DNA of 24,544 nucleotides. Source: Tritrichomonas foetus. Taxonomy: Eukaryota > Parabasalia > Tritrichomonadida > Tritrichomonadidae. A program made the translations under genes and the position numbers. The stretch is taken from positions 5,695 to 30,238 of the forward strand of contig MLAK01001163.1 in assembly GCA_001839685.1 (NCBI GenBank), read 5' to 3'. Of this stretch, positions 1 through 8,316 are shown one piece after another. The number at the start of each line of letters is the position of its first letter. The stretch's first letter is position 1. The notes under the pieces were generated by a model. The model worked only from the letters and a program-made list of their open reading frames with translations. It was not told where the DNA came from and did not search any database.

Positions 1-258
1 ACCAACACCAACACAAGAAACACCAGCACCTACACAAGAAACACCAACACCAACATCAATACAAGAAACACCAGCACCAACACAAGAAACACCAACATCA
101 ACATCAGAACCAACACCAACACAAGAAACACCAACACCAACACAAGAAACACCAGCACCTACACAAGAAACACCAACACCAACATCAATACAAGAAACAC
201 CAGCACCAACACAAGAAACACCAACATCAACATCAGAACCAACACCAACACAAGAAAC
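1..258. repeat. Perfect 129-bp tandem duplication inside the Pro/Thr repeat
   Basis: Bases 1-129 and 130-258 match base for base by eye. Each copy is 43 codons, so the duplication keeps the frame. Each copy is itself built of 18-21-bp sub-units coding PTPTQE-type hexapeptides. The array decays after 258 into shorter, diverged units up to about position 430. The left edge may cut off further copies. Absence of silent differences points to a recent duplication or ongoing homogenisation. Confidence 0.9.
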
Positions 259-1741
259 ACCAACATCAATACAAGAAACACCAACACTAACACAAGAAAC
301 ACCAACACCAACATCAGAGCCAACACCAACATCAGAGCCAACACTACCACAAGTTGAAGATGTTAAATCAGAACCAACACCACCACAAGAAACATCAGAA
401 CCAACACAAGTTGAAGATACTAAATCAGAACCATCCCCATTGCCAAACGAACATGTTCAACAATCTACTGAATCCCAAATGCCAAAAGTAGTTCATCCAA
501 AACCCGTAGAGAATCAACTACTCAAAGGCTTTGATCCAAACTTTGCCATAACATCCAGCTTCCTAAGGAATCTCTGTATTATAGCATTCAAGAACACTGT
601 TGATATGTCTTTATTCCGTATGAAACTCATTGAGCGCATTGCTGAAATTAAGAAACCTAAACAATTCTTCTACTTCCTTCGTTTCCTCAGAATCAATGTT
701 CTAGTCCAACAAAACCCACGAGAAATGATGGCTGTAAAAAAGAACACAATGGAGAATTTCCCAGCTGTTATCGAAAGAATGAAAGATTATTGGGAGGATT
801 ATGTTGTTTATGAATTTATGAAGCTTTCCACTCAAGTTTTCACTGTGGCTGATCAACAAACAATAGCTTCTTCTAAATGCCCCCAGATGGCAATTATTGT
901 ACCATCACATATAATCTCAAAAAGAAGATTAATGCGTATTCCGTCACGTATTTCCCTTGTAATCAATACAGCTGTTCAACTTCCACCTGAAATTGTAACT
1001 AATTTCTTCTCAAAGAATTATGCTCGCATTTTGACAACTCCAATTATTGCTGATTTGGGAATAGACTTTCTTGTATTACACTCAAAATTTATTACATCAA
1101 GCACTACTGCAACGAACTATGTACAATACATTTTTGATACAAAATCACCACTTTACACTCATTCTGAAGCAATACTTCCAATCTTATTCACCAGATGTGG
1201 GCAACATGTTGAACAATTCCAAGCAACAGTCGAAAAACTCCCTGTTTGTGGATATTCACCAATATTCGCTATACCATTAGTTTCATCATTATATAAAGCG
1301 ATTGGAGACCTTCATTCAGCAGAAAAGAACGCCCAAAAGCAATTTGGAATTAAAGAGGTAAGAACAGCTCAAGCAATTTACCAAACATGTCCTTCGATTT
1401 TAACAGCCTTGAAACTAAGTCAAACATTAATTGATTCTCTAATCAATATTGATACACTCGCTTTATTATTTGGAAAGCTTGTGCCATTTGAAGGCGAGTT
1501 TTTGGGAATCTTCGCAATAGCTGTGAAATATTACAAGGCTTTTGATGATCGTGAACAGAAAAGATTCGCTGATCAAGTGAAGAGATTTTCTGAAAATGCA
1601 ATCATTAAAAGTCGTGCAAGATCACTCCAATTATTTGTTGAAGATCCTGTCAATAACCTTGATGTAGCATTTGCATTAGCTTGCCTTGAGACAAGCGATG
1701 AAGCAAAGATTGAAGAGATCGTGAATTTCTTCAAAGAATAG
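2..1741 (+). CDS. Pro/Thr-rich repeat protein with helical C-terminal domain (5' partial)
   Basis: The frame is open from the left edge to the TAG, so the N terminus lies outside the window. The first Met-like position inside (440) is a TTG in an already open frame and is not a real start. The visible protein has about 579 residues. Roughly residues 1-140 are a low-complexity array of PTPTQE, PAPTQE and PTSTSE units, ending in two spaced (V/T)KSEP motifs. The remaining 430 residues are normal-complexity, mostly helical-looking sequence with many Leu/Ile/Phe, no obvious membrane segment and no catalytic motif that I recognise. The helical part could be an ARM/HEAT-like solenoid, but this is only an impression. 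The repeat could be a flexible, possibly O-glycosylated or phosphorylated stalk. Function unknown. The coding call is firm because more than 1.7 kb stays open. Confidence 0.85.
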   Translation, partial: PTPTQETPAPTQETPTPTSIQETPAPTQETPTSTSEPTPTQETPTPTQETPAPTQETPTPTSIQETPAPTQETPTSTSEPTPTQETPTSIQETPTLTQETPTPTSEPTPTSEPTLPQVEDVKSEPTPPQETSEPTQVEDTKSEPSPLPNEHVQQSTESQMPKVVHPKPVENQLLKGFDPNFAITSSFLRNLCIIAFKNTVDMSLFRMKLIERIAEIKKPKQFFYFLRFLRINVLVQQNPREMMAVKKNTMENFPAVIERMKDYWEDYVVYEFMKLSTQVFTVADQQTIASSKCPQMAIIVPSHIISKRRLMRIPSRISLVINTAVQLPPEIVTNFFSKNYARILTTPIIADLGIDFLVLHSKFITSSTTATNYVQYIFDTKSPLYTHSEAILPILFTRCGQHVEQFQATVEKLPVCGYSPIFAIPLVSSLYKAIGDLHSAEKNAQKQFGIKEVRTAQAIYQTCPSILTALKLSQTLIDSLINIDTLALLFGKLVPFEGEFLGIFAIAVKYYKAFDDREQKRFADQVKRFSENAIIKSRARSLQLFVEDPVNNLDVAFALACLETSDEAKIEEIVNFFKE

Positions 1742-2094
1742 TTAATTTACCTGTATATTTTTTTATTCAATTTTAAACCTACGCGTAAACATGTTTGTTG
1801 CCATTATCATTTTATTCTTTTGTTTATTTATTTCCTTCATTCCTTCATTGTTTTTTCATAATAATTTTGTTTCATCATAATATTTGGTTTTTTCATATCA
1901 GTTTGTGGTTCAAGAGACGGTGCTGATTTTCCATTACCTCATTCACATGTAACTTTTTCTAATGCATGTGATTAACTAGTTAATCGATATTCGAAGGAAT
2001 TATGAAAATTATCAGAAAATAACCAGTGAGAAAAAAAGAGAAGGGAGACTTCTGTGTTTCACTTTTTCTTCTGACGCATCAAAAAATCACGATC
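1742..2094. other. Spacer upstream of the 2126 gene
   Basis: AT-rich spacer. It holds a short GC-richer stretch (about 1905-1960), a 7-bp inverted repeat TCACATG/CATGTGA (1943-1949 and 1965-1971) and an adjoining perfect 14-bp palindrome (1971-1984). No gene is supported. Confidence 0.5.
1971..1984. promoter_or_regulatory. Perfect 14-bp palindrome ATTAACTAGTTAAT
   Basis: The sequence equals its own reverse complement over 14 bases and contains two opposed TAAC half-sites. It lies about 110 bp upstream of the likely transcription start of the 2126 gene. A dimeric or Myb-type factor could bind it. AT-rich DNA yields palindromes by chance, so the role is only inferred. Confidence 0.3.
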
Positions 2095-2105
2095 TCACTT
2101 TTTCA
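2095..2105 (+). promoter_or_regulatory. Initiator-like element TCACTTTTTCA
   Basis: It matches the trichomonad initiator pattern TCA(+1)(C/T)T(T/A). With the A at 2097 as start it gives a 29-base leader to the ATG at 2126, in the usual short range for these organisms. A second match, TCACTTTTT, starts at 2059. Sixteen bases just upstream (2075-2090) recur at 5326-5341 in the other orientation. Confidence 0.45.
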
Positions 2106-2125
2106 ATGTTGTAAAATCATCAAAT

Positions 2126-4126
2126 ATGAAACGTAAAACTCCTTTTTCATGCGATTTTCTCAAACTTCCTCCAGAAATTTCGAGCCACCCAGTGAAACCA
2201 ATAAATGACGCCTGTACAGAATTTCTATATAAACCGTATTTTTTGCAAGAATCTCTATTCCCAGATATAGTCAGAAAAATTCCTTCGTTTTTACTCAATC
2301 CAGCTGTTTCAGTGGGCCTTTTTAAACAAAGTGAATGCAGTTTACTTCCAGGATCGCAGCTGGACGCGAATAATTTATTTGGAATGGAAATCGAACGTTA
2401 CTCCCACATCAGCGAAATTGAAATTTCTTACTTAAAAATCAATCACAGAATCGAAAAGTACGTCAAATTGCTTTTTAAAGAGGAAACAAAATTCGATATT
2501 CATATGAAAAGAAATAGGCTTACAATTAATAATAAAGAAATTCAAAATAATCGAAATAAGTACGGCATTTCATTTTCAGTAGAAAATGATACTTTATTTA
2601 TAAAATTATCAAAAAACAAAATACTGTCAAAAAGTTCATCTATTTCAGTGGAATCTGATATTCCAATAGTTTTTGAAAAATGTGAACTCACCATTCACAC
2701 TCTTCGAATAGTTGCACCTGAAATTCACTTTCAATCAAAAATTGTTGTTGAATTTTTGGATATTTTATGTAAATCTAATTGTTTAATTGAAGGTGAAATT
2801 ACATGCAATACTTTTTTTCTTCTTCGATCACCTGAAGTTTCAATCAAAACGAATTTAAATGGTCAAAAGCTGTTGATTATTTCATCAAGAACTGTTTTTA
2901 CAAAATATGAAACAAATTTTGACACTTTACTTATTTATTCTAAAAATGAATTTAAATGTTCATCCAATTTCAAAATCGAAAAGTTGTTTCTTTACTCTGA
3001 AAATGTCAATTTTCTCGCAAATAAAGGAAATCTTGATATTCAACAGTGTCATTTACAAGGTGAGAATTTGACTATAGGAAAAAATCTCACAGCAAAATCA
3101 GTTTCTGTAGAAACATCAAATTTATCAATTCTCAAAACATCAAAAATTGAAATTGAAACTAAATTGAATCTGTTTTTCGTTTCTGATTCTCAAACTATGA
3201 AAATTGGAAAAAATGAAGGAATTCTAAAATGTTATGATTTATTCTTTGAGGTAAATTCAACAGATAGCTCTCCAATAAGTAGTCGTTCGTTTGTGAATAT
3301 GAATGCAATGTCTGTAACAAACGCTTTTCTTCTATCATCAGGCACTTTTTTAAATAATGGAAACGTTTCTTTTCGATCTTTTTATGTTGCTTCTTTTTCA
3401 CATTTTCTATCTAAAAAGACGAGCTCGATCAAAATTGGTGATTTGTTAGTTATTGAATCACATTCTTCTTTTTCAATCGAAGGAAAAATTCTTCCATTTG
3501 CATATTTGAAGCCTGTTTTTCTGAATTCCGGCAAATTCTTTATCGATTTGTCAAATCACTCTTTAAATCAACAATCCAAACCACAAACAAGCAATTCTTC
3601 AAGTCAATCAAATAATTCTTCAAATCCAAAATTGAATCAAACCGTGAATAATATGGAAAATGTTTTTGTTTGTAAAAAGTTTATATCGAATGGGGAAATT
3701 GAGGGAGTATTAATGAATATAGACTCACAAGATTTGATTTCCATCAGTGGAAAAGTAAATTGCAAAGAAATTAATTTTAAAGCAAATAAAATTGCAATCA
3801 TTGGTGGCACTGAAATAACCACAGATAATTTTTTATTAAATTGCATTTCATGCGAGTTAAATTTTGCAAAGGTAAAATCAAATAACAATGAAGAAGGAAT
3901 TGTAGAAATCAATTTTGAAGAAGAATATTTAAATAACAATTGTCAATTTCTGAATTTTGCTTCAATTGTAAGTAAAAAAGTACCATCAACATTTTCGCCA
4001 ACAACTCCTGGAAATCAGGAAAAACCAAAACAAAATACGGAACCTGGAAAAAGCGGAAGTAACCTGATTTTGGCAACGCCTGAAAATGGAAGTAAAAGAG
4101 CAATACCAAAAATTACTGATGATTAG
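2126..4126 (+). CDS. Large unrecognised protein, beta-solenoid-like
   Basis: 666 residues from an ATG placed 29 bases after an initiator-like motif, ending in TAG. No signal peptide or membrane segment is visible, so a cytosolic or nuclear protein is likely. Residues from about 170 to 480 alternate short hydrophobic strands with polar turns. They contain loosely recurring N-G turns such as FLNNGNVSF and FLNSGKFFI, which is the look of a parallel beta-helix. A Ser/Asn/Gln linker (about residues 485-510) separates a shorter similar block. The C-terminal 40 residues are Pro/Lys/Gly-rich and probably disordered. No catalytic or binding motif was recognised, and no family is claimed. Very AT-rich codon use fits the neighbourhood. 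Confidence 0.8.
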   Translation: MKRKTPFSCDFLKLPPEISSHPVKPINDACTEFLYKPYFLQESLFPDIVRKIPSFLLNPAVSVGLFKQSECSLLPGSQLDANNLFGMEIERYSHISEIEISYLKINHRIEKYVKLLFKEETKFDIHMKRNRLTINNKEIQNNRNKYGISFSVENDTLFIKLSKNKILSKSSSISVESDIPIVFEKCELTIHTLRIVAPEIHFQSKIVVEFLDILCKSNCLIEGEITCNTFFLLRSPEVSIKTNLNGQKLLIISSRTVFTKYETNFDTLLIYSKNEFKCSSNFKIEKLFLYSENVNFLANKGNLDIQQCHLQGENLTIGKNLTAKSVSVETSNLSILKTSKIEIETKLNLFFVSDSQTMKIGKNEGILKCYDLFFEVNSTDSSPISSRSFVNMNAMSVTNAFLLSSGTFLNNGNVSFRSFYVASFSHFLSKKTSSIKIGDLLVIESHSSFSIEGKILPFAYLKPVFLNSGKFFIDLSNHSLNQQSKPQTSNSSSQSNNSSNPKLNQTVNNMENVFVCKKFISNGEIEGVLMNIDSQDLISISGKVNCKEINFKANKIAIIGGTEITTDNFLLNCISCELNFAKVKSNNNEEGIVEINFEEEYLNNNCQFLNFASIVSKKVPSTFSPTTPGNQEKPKQNTEPGKSGSNLILATPENGSKRAIPKITDD

Positions 4127-4654
4127 TTTTCCATTTTAGAACACTTGGAATCGAAAATGAAATATAGAATGTTTGAAAATATATTATGTAAGTAAACTAT
4201 CGTTAACGATTTTTTTCTCTATAATCTCATCTTTCAGATTAATATTTTAATAACAATAATAAAACATTCAAAAGGAATGTTTTGTTTGAAATAATAAAAA
4301 CATCACATTAAAACTTGTTGTTGTCGTTTCTGGAACTTCCAGATATGTTGGGGCCTTGTATGAATATGGGCGCAAGTGTCTTCGTTAAAAATGGATCTAA
4401 AACTCATTAATGAAATCGAAAATCAAACAAATGTTCACAAATAAGATAAAAAGCCATAATTCCACTAATATAACTTAGTTCATTAATACTAAAAACCAAA
4501 ATATATATAATTATATTTAATGATTATAAAATTATTGATATATTTCCATTTGTAGAAAAGCTTCACCATGATTTTTTCACAGTATATATGGTCGTTATTA
4601 ACATTTTAATTTTTCTAAATAATCAAGTTTCAATCCTTTTTTGGCCTATCATTG
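4127..4654. other. Spacer with a small GC-richer island
   Basis: Mostly AT-rich. Positions 4310-4395 are clearly richer in G and C and are open on both strands. On the minus strand an ATG at 4407 opens a 34-codon frame ending with TGA at 4303, preceded directly by TTCATTA, which resembles an initiator. On the plus strand a 24-codon stretch without ATG is also open. A 15-base palindromic element (TCTGGAACTTCCAGA, 4329-4343) sits inside. Whether this is a small gene, a decayed gene or a regulatory block cannot be decided from sequence alone. Confidence 0.35.
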
Positions 4655-5221
4655 ATGTTACTGCTTTTTCCATTCTTTCTTGTCGTTCGTTGTGAAACAG
4701 AGAAAACGCTGATCCCTGTTCTCACCGACATTATTGCTGATCATGGAGACCATTGCAATGCGTATGACCCTTGCATAGCCAACGTTTCCTTCAATCCAAT
4801 TCCCAATTTTAAGCCGACAAAAGTTTTTTGCAAATTTGGAAAAGTTGTTGTTCAAGCAAAAGCGATTTATCAAGATTTCGTGACATGCGTGACGCCTCCG
4901 TTATTAGATACGTTTGCCAGAGTTCAACTTTCGTTCGATGGATCGAAATGGTCGCAAGAGAGGCTTCCATTGATGGTTTTTCCATATTACAACGATACAA
5001 TTATACCACTTCCGATTAAGAAAAACTGGAAAGAATGGCTCCAAAACGAGGCCAAAAATAATGGATCACTTAATCAAGTTGCGCATTTAGAGGCCAATAA
5101 AACTGTGAAAAATCCATCGCTATATAAATACGTCATCCCTTGTGTGATACTTGTTGTTGCTGCAACAATCTTAGCTCTCTATAAATCACCGAAAACGGTG
5201 AATGCCAAGAAGACTTCTTGA
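4655..5221 (+). CDS. Small type I membrane protein with IPT/TIG-like ectodomain
   Basis: 188 residues from the ATG at 4655, ending in TGA. The TTG just before it is not needed as a start. Residues 1-13 are a short hydrophobic leader (MLLLFPFFLVVRC), consistent with a signal peptide. Residues about 45-112 resemble the back half of an IPT/TIG immunoglobulin-like fold: VFCKFG, then VTCVTPP, then RVQLSFDG, then PLMVFPYY. Cysteines at 34, 40, 59 and 78 could pair, and four N-x-S/T sequons (N43, N113, N136, N148) fit an exposed domain. Residues 159-176 form one membrane span, followed by a short basic tail (KSPKTVNAKKTS). Probably a surface or endomembrane protein. The ligand is unknown. The TIG call is by motif spacing only. 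Confidence 0.75.
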   Translation: MLLLFPFFLVVRCETEKTLIPVLTDIIADHGDHCNAYDPCIANVSFNPIPNFKPTKVFCKFGKVVVQAKAIYQDFVTCVTPPLLDTFARVQLSFDGSKWSQERLPLMVFPYYNDTIIPLPIKKNWKEWLQNEAKNNGSLNQVAHLEANKTVKNPSLYKYVIPCVILVVAATILALYKSPKTVNAKKTS

Positions 5222-5661
5222 AAGTAGAAAATTATTGATATGCATCTAAAATTGTTTTTGATTTTCTATCAATCGATTTTTTTTTTCCACCTCAAAACGA
5301 ACTATTTGAAAAAAGGTTAAGTGAAGTGATTTTTTGATGCGATATCTCCTCATTCGACCGTTGGAGAAGGTGCTGGCTCGTGACAACGAATCGTGTAGAA
5401 TAATTTCTCCGCTGTGACCACTTGCCACACTTCTTCTCAGTCTATTCAACCCAAAAAATAAGTAAAACAAATTCATTAACATTGTGAATCCATTGTTGAT
5501 TTTTTGTGAGCATATTTGGCTGTTGCTGTCTGAAATCTTGAGGAAAATAATAGGTGTCTTTAAAATATTGGGTGACTTCAAAGATTTTAAAATCAAAGAC
5601 AAATAAAAATGATTCATTCAGATAGATTTTATATAGAAATAAACAGAAACATGATTTCGCA
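5222..5661. other. Spacer with a GC-richer island of unknown nature
   Basis: Lies between the plus-strand membrane-protein gene and the minus-strand ES2-like gene, whose 3' ends face each other. Positions about 5326-5450 are much richer in G and C than the flanks. An ATG-initiated minus-strand frame (5617 to 5246, 123 codons) crosses it, but its upstream half is low-complexity and unlike a protein, so I do not call it a gene. On the plus strand an ATG at 5337 opens 26 codons. GGAGAA (5363-5368) and TTCTCC (5405-5410) could pair. The 16 bases at 5326-5341 are the reverse complement of 2075-2090. A small RNA, a small gene or a decayed gene are all possible. Confidence 0.35.
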
Positions 5662-6297
5662 TTAGTCAAGAGGCGCGAGTGACTTCAGAAGGTTTTTGCC
5701 TTTGGTCGACAATTCGTTTCGCTTTTTGAGATTGCGCAGTCGATCTTTCCGCACCTGTTTTGTACTCATTTGTGGGTTTTGGGAGATGAGCTGATTTCGA
5801 TATATAGATCGCCCTTCAAATTCAGATTCGCTTTCGGTTGTTGATGACTCAGTTGTGAACGGATGATACATTGGATAGTCGAGAGGCGTTGGATTGTTGT
5901 AATTGTCAGGGAATCGAGCCATATCGTAATTAATCCTTGGTTGTCGTTTTTTATCGTAGGTCAGAGCTGCTCTTGATTTATTTTCGAGTTCCTTTGACTG
6001 GTAAAAAAGCGAATTGAAACGAGGGTTTTCCCATGGCTTAAATTGGGTTGATTCTAATTCTGGATCAGGAGCCCGCATCGGTGCCGCACTTCGGCGGAGC
6101 TCTCTGTCCCTTTCAATCGAATCAATGAAGTCGCCTCCCTCCGCCCCTATGTAATTTTGCAGGTATGTTGTTAAATTATAGCGATTAATTGTTTCGTCGT
6201 CTGGAGCGGTTTTTAATTCTGGAAATAGATCACGGATGATGATGGATTTCATGTTTTTGATAAAATCATGCTCGTTCACTTTTTGTTTTTCCTTCAT
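5662..6297 (-). CDS. ES2/DGCR14-like splicing-associated protein (short form)
   Basis: 211 residues from the ATG at 6297; no in-frame ATG lies further upstream before a stop. The N terminus (NEHDFIKNMKSIIIRDLFPEL region, residues 8-28) matches the opening ES2 motif, in which an acidic 'DEDxYIxxLxxIIxRDFFPDL' helix starts the protein. The middle (WENPRFNSLFY ... ALTY) resembles the W-x-(3)-NxLMY block. The C terminus has a basic stretch (RKDRLRNLKKR) and ends with LSTKGKNLLKSL, similar to the ES2 tail LSPAxxxLL. ES2 proteins are nuclear and associate with late spliceosomes in other eukaryotes. This one is about half the length of animal homologues. The neighbouring gene on the same strand, also a splicing factor, makes the call more attractive but does not prove it. 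Confidence 0.7.
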   Translation of the reverse strand: MKEKQKVNEHDFIKNMKSIIIRDLFPELKTAPDDETINRYNLTTYLQNYIGAEGGDFIDSIERDRELRRSAAPMRAPDPELESTQFKPWENPRFNSLFYQSKELENKSRAALTYDKKRQPRINYDMARFPDNYNNPTPLDYPMYHPFTTESSTTESESEFEGRSIYRNQLISQNPQMSTKQVRKDRLRNLKKRNELSTKGKNLLKSLAPLD

Positions 6298-6712
6298 CAG
6301 GAAAGTTGTTCGAACGATAGGAATTATGACAAAGCCGGACGATATGAACTTTTTGAATCAACTTAAAATTTTGTTGGCACTTTTCTTCATTGGAGAAAAC
6401 AAAGGTGAATTCCATTGATGCATTACCTTCAAAGAAAAACACACTTCACAATATTAAATGATTATATTTTGCTTGAAATGAAACAATTTTACAATATTTG
6501 TTATATATATATATCTTTATTTCATATTACCATTCTTCAAATTAACACTTTCATTTTTGGAATCAGAACATTCTAATAATAGAGAACCTTGCTCCAAGGT
6601 TATATTTAATATCAATTAATGATTGATTGAATCAGACATTCTAAAAGTAAGAACATTTTGGAAAATTAAAATAATATCTGATTTTTACAAAAACAATTCT
6701 AAATATTCAAAA
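6298..6712. other. Spacer between the two splicing genes
   Basis: AT-rich, with a short TA run near 6502-6514. It must hold the promoter of the ES2-like gene; on the minus strand TCACCTTT (6401-6408) is a possible initiator. No coding region is supported. Confidence 0.4.
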
Positions 6713-7909
6713 TTAGTATGTATTTCCATTCTCGTCATATTCTCTCCACAATTTCACAGTTTTGTCTGCTTCACATGTAATCATTCTTGTTCCAGTCATA
6801 TCGAATGCCACATCGAAGATTCCGCATTCACTTTCGAGTGATCCTGGATGCTGTATCGTCCTGGTCTTCTGGAAACACTCGCCACTTCCCCAGTCGTAGA
6901 ATTGTATCGTTCCATCATCTGCAGCTGTCACTAAAACATCACTTTCATTTATTGCACACGAGTTAATAATTGAAGGATGTTCAGCAAACTGCTTGAACAT
7001 GGTCGAATTTTCACCATTCCATTGAAAAATTGAATCCCTGCTTGCTGAAACGAAACTCCACTCTGTAGGATGTGCTGCAAGTGCTCTAATTCCTTTTTTG
7101 TGCCTAGTAAGTGTAGCTGTACATTTCCCACCATACCGTAAATCCCAAGTTCGTATTGTCGAATCTGCTGATCCTGTGATTACGTTTGGCTGGTTTTCTT
7201 GAACATGCACATCAAAAATTGTCATGTCATGGCCTTCCAAAACAAAAACAGATTGCCGAGTTCGAATGTCCCACACTCGCGCAGATGAATCTCTTGATCC
7301 AGTCACAAACAAGTCAATAGACGGATGAAGTGAAAGACAATAGACACCTGATAAATGTCCATGAAAATCTCTAACGATTGCATTTCGGGTTAGATCCCAG
7401 CAATATACGCATTTTGCGTCACAGCAGCTGAAAAGGTAAGGCGATCTGTTGGAAATCTTCAAGTCGTGAATAGCGCCAATGTGGCCAGTCAAAGTCATGC
7501 GTAATTCTAATTTTGCGAGATCCCATATCTTCAGCATTCGATCTGTGGAGCCGGTAATGAAGAATTCGTTTGTAGGATCGACAGCAACGGCCATGACCCA
7601 CGCGTTATGGCCAGTGAGCGTGCAATAATTATACCATTGTCGATGTGGCTTGGGAGCTGGTCGGTTTGCAGCGCTTTTTTCTTTCGCACGGTCAGGTCGT
7701 TCGTCTTGGACAGGCATTGGCGCAATTGGAAAGACGTTTGTTTGCTTTTTCGCTTCAGGAATATTCGCAGTTATTAAGGAATATGATTTGAATTTTTTGT
7801 CATTGAGTCGAACATCACGAGCGATTGAAGATGGGAATGTGAAAGGCGTGGCTTCGAAGAGAGAATTTGTTCTGTTTTTGTTTTTCAGAATTAATTCCTC
7901 CCAGCTCAT
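6713..7909 (-). CDS. PRP46: Spliceosomal WD40 protein PRP46/PLRG1
   Basis: 398 residues from the ATG at 7909. After a roughly 90-residue basic, Pro-rich N terminus come seven WD40 repeats (about residues 95-392). Diagnostic stretches follow PLRG1 closely: [83 protein letters not shown], and [16 protein letters not shown] with [10 protein letters not shown] at the end. PLRG1/Prp46 is a core member of the Prp19 (NTC) complex needed for spliceosome activation, in the nucleus. The propeller is complete. The N-terminal region is shorter than in animals. The gene lies about 415 bp upstream of an ES2-like gene on the same strand. Very confident of the family. Confidence 0.95.
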   Translation of the reverse strand: MSWEELILKNKNRTNSLFEATPFTFPSSIARDVRLNDKKFKSYSLITANIPEAKKQTNVFPIAPMPVQDERPDRAKEKSAANRPAPKPHRQWYNYCTLTGHNAWVMAVAVDPTNEFFITGSTDRMLKIWDLAKLELRMTLTGHIGAIHDLKISNRSPYLFSCCDAKCVYCWDLTRNAIVRDFHGHLSGVYCLSLHPSIDLFVTGSRDSSARVWDIRTRQSVFVLEGHDMTIFDVHVQENQPNVITGSADSTIRTWDLRYGGKCTATLTRHKKGIRALAAHPTEWSFVSASRDSIFQWNGENSTMFKQFAEHPSIINSCAINESDVLVTAADDGTIQFYDWGSGECFQKTRTIQHPGSLESECGIFDVAFDMTGTRMITCEADKTVKLWREYDENGNTY

Positions 7910-8316
7910 TTGATATTTTGAGAACCTATCGTCAATGTAAACTTAATAAAATATTCTGTATCTCATAGAATTTCTTCCACAATTTTGCCATGAATTAACT
8001 TCAATTAATTGGCCTAAGAATCTCACTTCATCACGACATGCTTACACTATTTCAGATCAGATAGAACTTCACCAAATATGCTTGTATTGATTTTAAACCA
8101 GATGATTGAATACTAATTGAAAGATAACATAATACAAACATAAAAATTAATTAATATTTTTTGTTGTAGGAAAGTATTTACATGTTAATAATTTATTGGT
8201 TTCATTTTTTCTCCTATAGTTACAAGGATTACCCATCACAGTGGTATGTTAAGTTAACATTGTTTGATGTGTTTTGATTAAATTTACAATCGAAGTAAAG
8301 TATGATCGTGCTAAAC
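7910..8316. other. Spacer between PRP46 and the ankyrin tail
   Basis: AT-rich, no gene seen. It includes the PRP46 promoter on the minus strand. No clear initiator match is nearer than a weak TCAAATG at the start codon. Confidence 0.4.

Noticed and set aside
284..296. ACTAACACAAGA resembling the trichomonad intron branch/3' splice motif
   Set aside because: It lies inside the coding repeat and keeps the frame; there is no matching GTATGT donor and the last CAG is absent.
159..350. Minus-strand open frame of Leu/Val/Met repeats
   Set aside because: It is the complement of the PTPTQE repeat; the plus frame continues into a long real gene.
1905..1925. GGTTCAAGAGA as a tRNA T-arm/B box
   Set aside because: No acceptor, D-arm or anticodon stem can be built around it; no tRNA was found anywhere in the window.
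1860..1975. Open plus-strand stretch with SVCGSRDGADFPLPHSH-like translation
   Set aside because: No ATG, stops shortly before and after, and no recognisable family; noted only as a GC-richer bit of spacer.
5246..5617. Minus-strand 123-codon ATG frame
   Set aside because: The N-terminal half is random-looking Ile/Leu/Ser sequence in AT-rich DNA and no family matches; only the GC-richer island it crosses seems meaningful, and that is listed separately.
7650..7913. 87-codon plus frame opposite PRP46
   Set aside because: Shadow of the PRP46 N-terminal region.
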